A DNA stretch of 10,479 nt from an uncultured Clostridiaceae bacterium (GTDB lineage Bacteria; Bacillota; Clostridia; Lachnospirales; Lachnospiraceae), in contig CATLIJ010000068.1 in NCBI GenBank assembly GCA_949948825.1, positions 1 through 10,479 on the forward strand, written 5' to 3'. Every line of letters starts with the position of its first letter. The first letter of the stretch is position 1. This document shows, piece after piece, positions 7,081-10,479 of the stretch. Made by a program: the position numbers and the translations under genes. The notes beneath the pieces are model-generated. The model did no database searches. It was not told where the DNA came from and saw only the letters and a program-made list of their open reading frames with translations.

Positions 7081-8028
7081 ATGAAATATATTGACAGCCT
7101 GCGGGAAGGGATGCGCATTTCGGAAGTATATTTATGCAAAAGCAAGCAGATTGCGCTTACCAAGACAGGAAAGGAATATGGACGGTTAATGCTGCAGGAT
7201 AAGACTGGAACAGTGGATGCAAAGATTTGGAATCTCAATTCTCCAGGGGTAAGTAATTTTGATGCCATGGATTATGTGCGGGTAGATGGGGATGTAAGCG
7301 TGTTTATGGGCGCCAATCAGCTGAATATAGAGCGAATCCGCAGGGCAGATGAGGGAGAATATCTGGCAGAAAATTATCTGCCGGTCTCCACAAAGGATAT
7401 AGAGGAGATGTACAAAAGCCTGCTGGGGTATATTGCCAGCATCAGAAATCCTTACCTGAAGAAACTGACAGAAAGCTATTTTACAGAAGATCCTCTGTTT
7501 ATCAGGAAATTTAAGTTTCACAGCGCAGCAAAGAGCGTTCACCATGGATTTGTGGGGGGACTTTTGGAGCATACGCTAGGCGTTGCCAAAATGTGTGAAT
7601 ATTTTGCCAGCGCATATCCTATGCTGAACCGGGATCTGCTATTAACTGCGGCAATCTTCCATGATATCGGCAAGGTACAGGAGCTTTCCGCATTTCCGGA
7701 AAATGATTATACAGATGACGGGCAGCTGCTGGGGCATATTATTATTGGCACAGAGATGGTAGGGGACCGGATTCGCGTCATTCCCGGATTCCCGGAGCGG
7801 CTGTCAGCAGAGTTGAAGCATTGTATTCTTGCTCATCACGGTGAGCTGGAGTATGGATCTCCGAAAAAACCAGCTATTTTGGAAGCGTTGGCACTAAATT
7901 TTGCAGATAATGCAGATGCAAAAATGGAGACCATGATTGAGGCGCTGCGGGGAGCTGGCAATAATACCGGATGGCTGGGATATAACCGGCTTTTGGAAAC
8001 CAATATTCGGAAAACCACAGAGGAGTAG
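7081..8028 (+). CDS. yhaM: YhaM-type 3'-5' exoribonuclease (OB fold + HD domain)
   Basis: A 315-aa protein of the YhaM family, which trims single-stranded RNA ends with a metal-dependent HD domain in Firmicutes. The N-terminal OB-fold (about 12-88) covers SKQIALTKTGKEYGRLMLQD and DAKIWNLN. The HD domain (about 145-290) shows the expected metal ligands: His164 in LLEHTL, the His194-Asp195 pair in AIFHDIGK, His219 (LLGHI), His252/His253 (LAHHGE) and a late Asp in NFADNADAKM. The length is normal. I start at ATG 7081. A GTG at 7039 would keep the frame open, but it lies inside the terminal repeat of unit 3. The ribosome site is weak (AGGGAAG, about ten bases upstream) compared with other genes here. 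No promoter is evident between the repeat array and the start. A strong terminator follows the gene. Confidence 0.93.
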   Translation: MKYIDSLREGMRISEVYLCKSKQIALTKTGKEYGRLMLQDKTGTVDAKIWNLNSPGVSNFDAMDYVRVDGDVSVFMGANQLNIERIRRADEGEYLAENYLPVSTKDIEEMYKSLLGYIASIRNPYLKKLTESYFTEDPLFIRKFKFHSAAKSVHHGFVGGLLEHTLGVAKMCEYFASAYPMLNRDLLLTAAIFHDIGKVQELSAFPENDYTDDGQLLGHIIIGTEMVGDRIRVIPGFPERLSAELKHCILAHHGELEYGSPKKPAILEALALNFADNADAKMETMIEALRGAGNNTGWLGYNRLLETNIRKTTEE

Positions 8029-8044
8029 CAGAAGAGAAACATAG

Positions 8045-8097
8045 GCTGCTGCAAAATTTTAACGTGTTCCTACTTAAAATTTTGCGGCAGCTTTTTT
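8045..8097 (+). terminator. Intrinsic terminator after yhaM
   Basis: An 18-bp stem (8045-8062 with 8074-8091, one G-U wobble) encloses an 11-nt loop and is followed by six T (8092-8097). It starts 16 bp after the yhaM stop. An outer inverted pair, ATAGGCTGC (8041-8049) and GCAGCCTAT (8103-8111), overlaps the left arm and could form an alternative pairing, but the terminator stem is far stronger. Confidence 0.93.
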
Positions 8098-8444
8098 AGG
8101 AGGCAGCCTATATTTCAGGGTATCGATTTATGTGAAGTGTTCCTTCTCTTAATAAATAAAAATACAGGAAAGGAACAGCTGATTGTTTGGCGAACCCGAC
8201 AACGGTTGCGCGCTGATTGCCACCGGGTTCTGTATGTATGAAGAATAACGAACCTAATGTTCATTATTGTGATGTGTTTCCCTGTTGTAATTTTTCTCTG
8301 TCTCACATCACATATATAGAATACCTCTTAAATGTGTCTAAAGTTTGTGCGTTTTATAAAAGAATTCGAAAATAAAAAAAGAAAAAATAACATTTTTTGG
8401 AAGATTTGATTACTAATTACAGGAAAATAAGGAGACTTTTGGCT
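8098..8444. other. Gene-free interval with three hairpins, possible structured RNA
   Basis: No convincing coding sequence is visible. Three stem-loops follow one another. TGTTCCTT (8138-8145) pairs with AAGGAACA (8170-8177). GAACCCG (8192-8198) pairs with CGGGTTC (8224-8230), with further imperfect pairing inside. A 10-bp stem lies at 8244-8253 with 8259-8268 (one mismatch). The segment around 8190-8230 is more GC-rich than its surroundings, and GCTGATTG occurs twice (8178-8185 and 8212-8219). From about 8340 to 8400 the DNA is A/T-rich, as expected near an rlmD promoter, but no -35/-10 pair is convincing. The orientation of any RNA is unknown. Confidence 0.4.
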
Positions 8445-9848
8445 ATGTTATGGGAAAAAGGTACAAAAATTCAGGTGAAAATTGAGGACATCAGCGATAC
8501 CGGAGAAGGAATCGGGAAAACAGATGGTTTTACCTGGTTTGTCAAGGATGCAGTCATAGGAGACTTAGTGGAGGCAAAAGTGATGAAGACAAAGAAATCC
8601 TATGGCTTTGCCCGTCTGGAGCAGGTGCTGGAACCATCTCCCCACCGGGTTCTCCCTCCCTGTCCGGTAGCAAGAAGCTGCGGAGGGTGCCAGCTTCAGG
8701 CCATGGATTATGAAGAACAGGCCCGTTTTAAAGAAAATAAAGTATTTAACAATCTTCTCCGCATTGGCGGAATTGATTGCAAGGAGCTTTTTGAGCCAAT
8801 GATTAAAATGGACAATCCTTGGCATTACCGGAATAAGGCCCAGTTTCCGGTGGGAAAGAACAAGGAAGGTAAAATCATCACAGGATTTTATGCTGGCAGA
8901 ACCCATACGATTATTGAGTGTGAGGATTGTTTGATTGGCGTTCCGGAAAATGCCAGAATTCTGAATTGCATCCGCACTTACATGGAGGAATACGGAATTT
9001 TGCCTTATGATGAAGAGACGAATACCGGAATGGTGCGCCATATACTGATTCGAAAGGGCTTTCAGACAGGCCAGATTATGGTGTGTCTGGTGATAAATGG
9101 ACCGACCGAGCAAATGAGGGGTTCAGAGGTACTGGTGAAGCGGCTGACAGCTCTCTTTGACAAAACAGGTCCGGAAAACACGCCACAGCTTACAACCATT
9201 GCCTGCAGCATCAATCAGGAGAAAACCAATGTGATTATGGGAAAGGAGCTGGTAAATCTATATGGCCCCGGAGTAATCATTGATTGGATTGGGCCGGTAC
9301 AATACCGCATCTCTCCTCTGTCCTTTTATCAGGTAAATCCGGTTCAGACCCAGCGTCTTTATGAGACAGCCCTGGAATATGCAGAACTGACGGGAACAGA
9401 GACTGTATGGGATCTGTATTGCGGAATCGGCACCATCACTTTATTTCTGGCCAGAAAGGCAAAAAAGGTTTATGGCGTGGAAATCATCCCCCAGGCAATC
9501 GAAGATGCCTGTGCCAATGCAAAACTGAACGGAATTGAAAATGTGGAGTTTTTTACTGGTAAAGCAGAGGAGGTTTTGCCTGAACAATTTGAAAGCAATC
9601 CGGTTCCTGTGGATGTGATTGTGGTGGACCCTCCCCGGAAAGGCTGTGATGCCAGGTGTCTGGAAACCATCATAGCCATGGAACCGAAAAGAATTGTGTA
9701 TATTAGCTGCGATTCGGCTACTCTGGCCAGAGATTTGAAGGTGCTTGGGGAGCATGGATATGAGGTGGCGCGGGGACGGATGGTGGATATGTTTCCTTGG
9801 TCGATACATATAGAATGTGTGGTGGGAATGCAAAGGAAACATATCTAG
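8445..9848 (+). CDS. rlmD: 23S rRNA (uracil-C5)-methyltransferase, RlmD/RlmCD (RumA) family
   Basis: A 467-aa SAM-dependent enzyme that methylates C5 of a uridine in 23S rRNA (U1939 for RlmD; the Bacillus RlmCD enzyme also modifies U747). The N-terminal TRAM RNA-binding domain spans about residues 3-65. The [4Fe-4S] ligands are probably Cys73, Cys79, Cys82 (CPVARSCGGC) and Cys162 (ECEDCLIG). The SAM motif is DLYCGIGT (323-330), followed by DPPRKG (395-400). The catalytic nucleophile is Cys422 in VYISCDSATLARDL, and the probable base is Glu457 in HIECV. All are intact and the length is typical. I chose ATG 8445 (MLWEKGTKIQ) because AAGGAGA precedes it by nine bases; the frame stays open upstream only from a TTG at 8397. 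Sequence alone cannot tell RlmD from RlmCD specificity. Confidence 0.95.
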   Translation: MLWEKGTKIQVKIEDISDTGEGIGKTDGFTWFVKDAVIGDLVEAKVMKTKKSYGFARLEQVLEPSPHRVLPPCPVARSCGGCQLQAMDYEEQARFKENKVFNNLLRIGGIDCKELFEPMIKMDNPWHYRNKAQFPVGKNKEGKIITGFYAGRTHTIIECEDCLIGVPENARILNCIRTYMEEYGILPYDEETNTGMVRHILIRKGFQTGQIMVCLVINGPTEQMRGSEVLVKRLTALFDKTGPENTPQLTTIACSINQEKTNVIMGKELVNLYGPGVIIDWIGPVQYRISPLSFYQVNPVQTQRLYETALEYAELTGTETVWDLYCGIGTITLFLARKAKKVYGVEIIPQAIEDACANAKLNGIENVEFFTGKAEEVLPEQFESNPVPVDVIVVDPPRKGCDARCLETIIAMEPKRIVYISCDSATLARDLKVLGEHGYEVARGRMVDMFPWSIHIECVVGMQRKHI

Positions 9849-10283
9849 AAATCCTTTGTTTTAAGCAGTTTTATAAGCATTTTGTGTTTGCGGAAGATGA
9901 GGAAGGGAATCGGAATAAGAGGTTGGAGAAATATTTTAAGGTTTCGGCGGTGGTTGATGTGTGGGGGGGGGTATGGTGAAATGTTACTGGATATCTCAAT
10001 TTTACCACAAACCTGTGAGGAGTTGTTCTATTTTATCAAAAAAAGCCTGATTTTATGCGGGCTGCGGCGTTTTACAAACGCCTATTGTTCAATAACGAAG
10101 AGAGGATAGATGTTTAACACAGTTCGTAAGCGCTAAATATAGTTCAAAATCTACGATAGTCGCAATAAAAGATTATTCAAGAAGGTAAAATTTTCGAAAT
10201 AGTAAAAAAAGAAAGCTTTTAATGAAAGAAAATTTTGAAAGATTTATTTTAGAAAATAAAACGATTGGAAGTGGGCTTGTAGT
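9849..10283. other. Intergenic interval without a convincing gene; G9 tract and AT-rich stretch
   Basis: Short open frames here have no recognisable motif, and I reject them. Notable content is a run of nine G (9963-9971), an imperfect stem next to an A7 run (10038-10061), and a perfect 7-bp hairpin GGCGTTT-TAC-AAACGCC (10066-10082). None has the T-tract of a plus-strand intrinsic terminator for rlmD. From about 10110 to 10260 the sequence becomes strikingly A-rich, unlike the housekeeping genes to the left. This fits a boundary with acquired DNA carrying the RhuM-family gene, but I see no repeat or att site that would fix the boundary. Confidence 0.5.
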
Positions 10284-10479
10284 ATGGATAATTATGGTGA
10301 AATACTTATATATCAGTCAGAAGACGGTTTGACAAATATCGAAGTTAAAATACAGGACGAAACAGTGTGGTTGACACAACAACAAATGGCAGATTTGTTC
10401 CAGACGTCGCGAATAAATATTGTAGAACATATCACATATATATGAGGAATTTGAACTAGATGACAACTCAACCTGTCGG
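10284..10479 (+). pseudogene. RhuM-family protein, N-terminal part with frameshift, runs off the window
   Basis: Translation from ATG 10284 begins MDNYGEILIYQ, then EDGL, IEVKIQDETVWLTQQQMAD and LFQTSRINIVEHI, the typical N-terminus of the RhuM (Virulence_RhuM) family. That family is named from a Salmonella pathogenicity-island protein and is widespread in accessory DNA. The frame stops at TGA 10443-10445 after 53 codons. In the next frame, from 10435 to the window end, translation continues HIYEEFELDDNSTCR, which is what the family shows next. The sequence is therefore two bases short (or one too long) between 10431 and 10435, inside the low-complexity CATATCACATATATATG stretch. The upstream ribosome site is weak. 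It could be a real pseudogene or a sequencing error. The molecular role of RhuM proteins is poorly known. Confidence 0.82.

Noticed and set aside
8115..8306. 63-codon minus-strand open frame in the gap before rlmD
   Set aside because: Very Arg-rich, no motif, no ribosome site, and it coincides with the hairpin cluster.
9797..10109. Two overlapping short plus-strand frames after rlmD, 9797-9979 and 9882-10109
   Set aside because: The first overlaps the rlmD end out of frame. The second has no family resemblance and depends on the G9 tract. Composition does not look coding.

Overview
The window looks like chromosomal DNA from a spore-forming member of the Clostridia, most likely Lachnospiraceae. 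This is inferred from the moderate GC content, strong AGGAGG-type ribosome sites, MutS2 with a C-terminal Smr domain, a YhaM-type OB-fold/HD exoribonuclease, and an apparent CotJA-type spore-coat gene at the left edge. It is mostly core housekeeping DNA, broken up by a family of hairpin-rich intergenic repeats, with a probably acquired segment at the right end.

Layout. 1-124 (minus): 5' end of a small Cys/Pro-rich, CotJA-like gene. 303-1709 (plus): membrane sensor histidine kinase behind a clear sigma-A promoter. 1821-2531 (minus): OmpR/PhoB-family response regulator, tail-to-tail with the kinase. 2609-4996 (minus): mutS2. 5170-6513 (plus): membrane-anchored HtrA-like protein with a PDZ domain, divergent from mutS2, which seems to have lost all three catalytic residues. 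6528-7050: three tandem copies of a palindromic repeat of about 150-200 bp. 7081-8028 (plus): yhaM-type 3'-5' exoribonuclease, followed by a strong intrinsic terminator. 8098-8444: no gene, but three hairpins. 8445-9848 (plus): RlmD/RlmCD-type 23S rRNA uracil-C5 methyltransferase. 9849-10283: no convincing gene, a G9 tract, becoming AT-rich. 10284-10479 (plus): start of a RhuM-family gene with a frameshift.

How the genes relate. The kinase and response regulator are plausibly partners even though they are convergent. MutS2 (ribosome rescue and recombination control), YhaM (RNA turnover) and RlmD (rRNA modification) share a loose RNA/translation theme, but nothing shows they form one operon. 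The least ordinary content is the repeat family: a modular element of up to three hairpins with short terminal inverted repeats. It occurs as a three-unit array and as two shorter, opposite-orientation copies that abut the stop codons of the response regulator and mutS2. One 29-bp hairpin module is exactly inverted between units. I see no CRISPR array, tRNA, rRNA or transposase gene.
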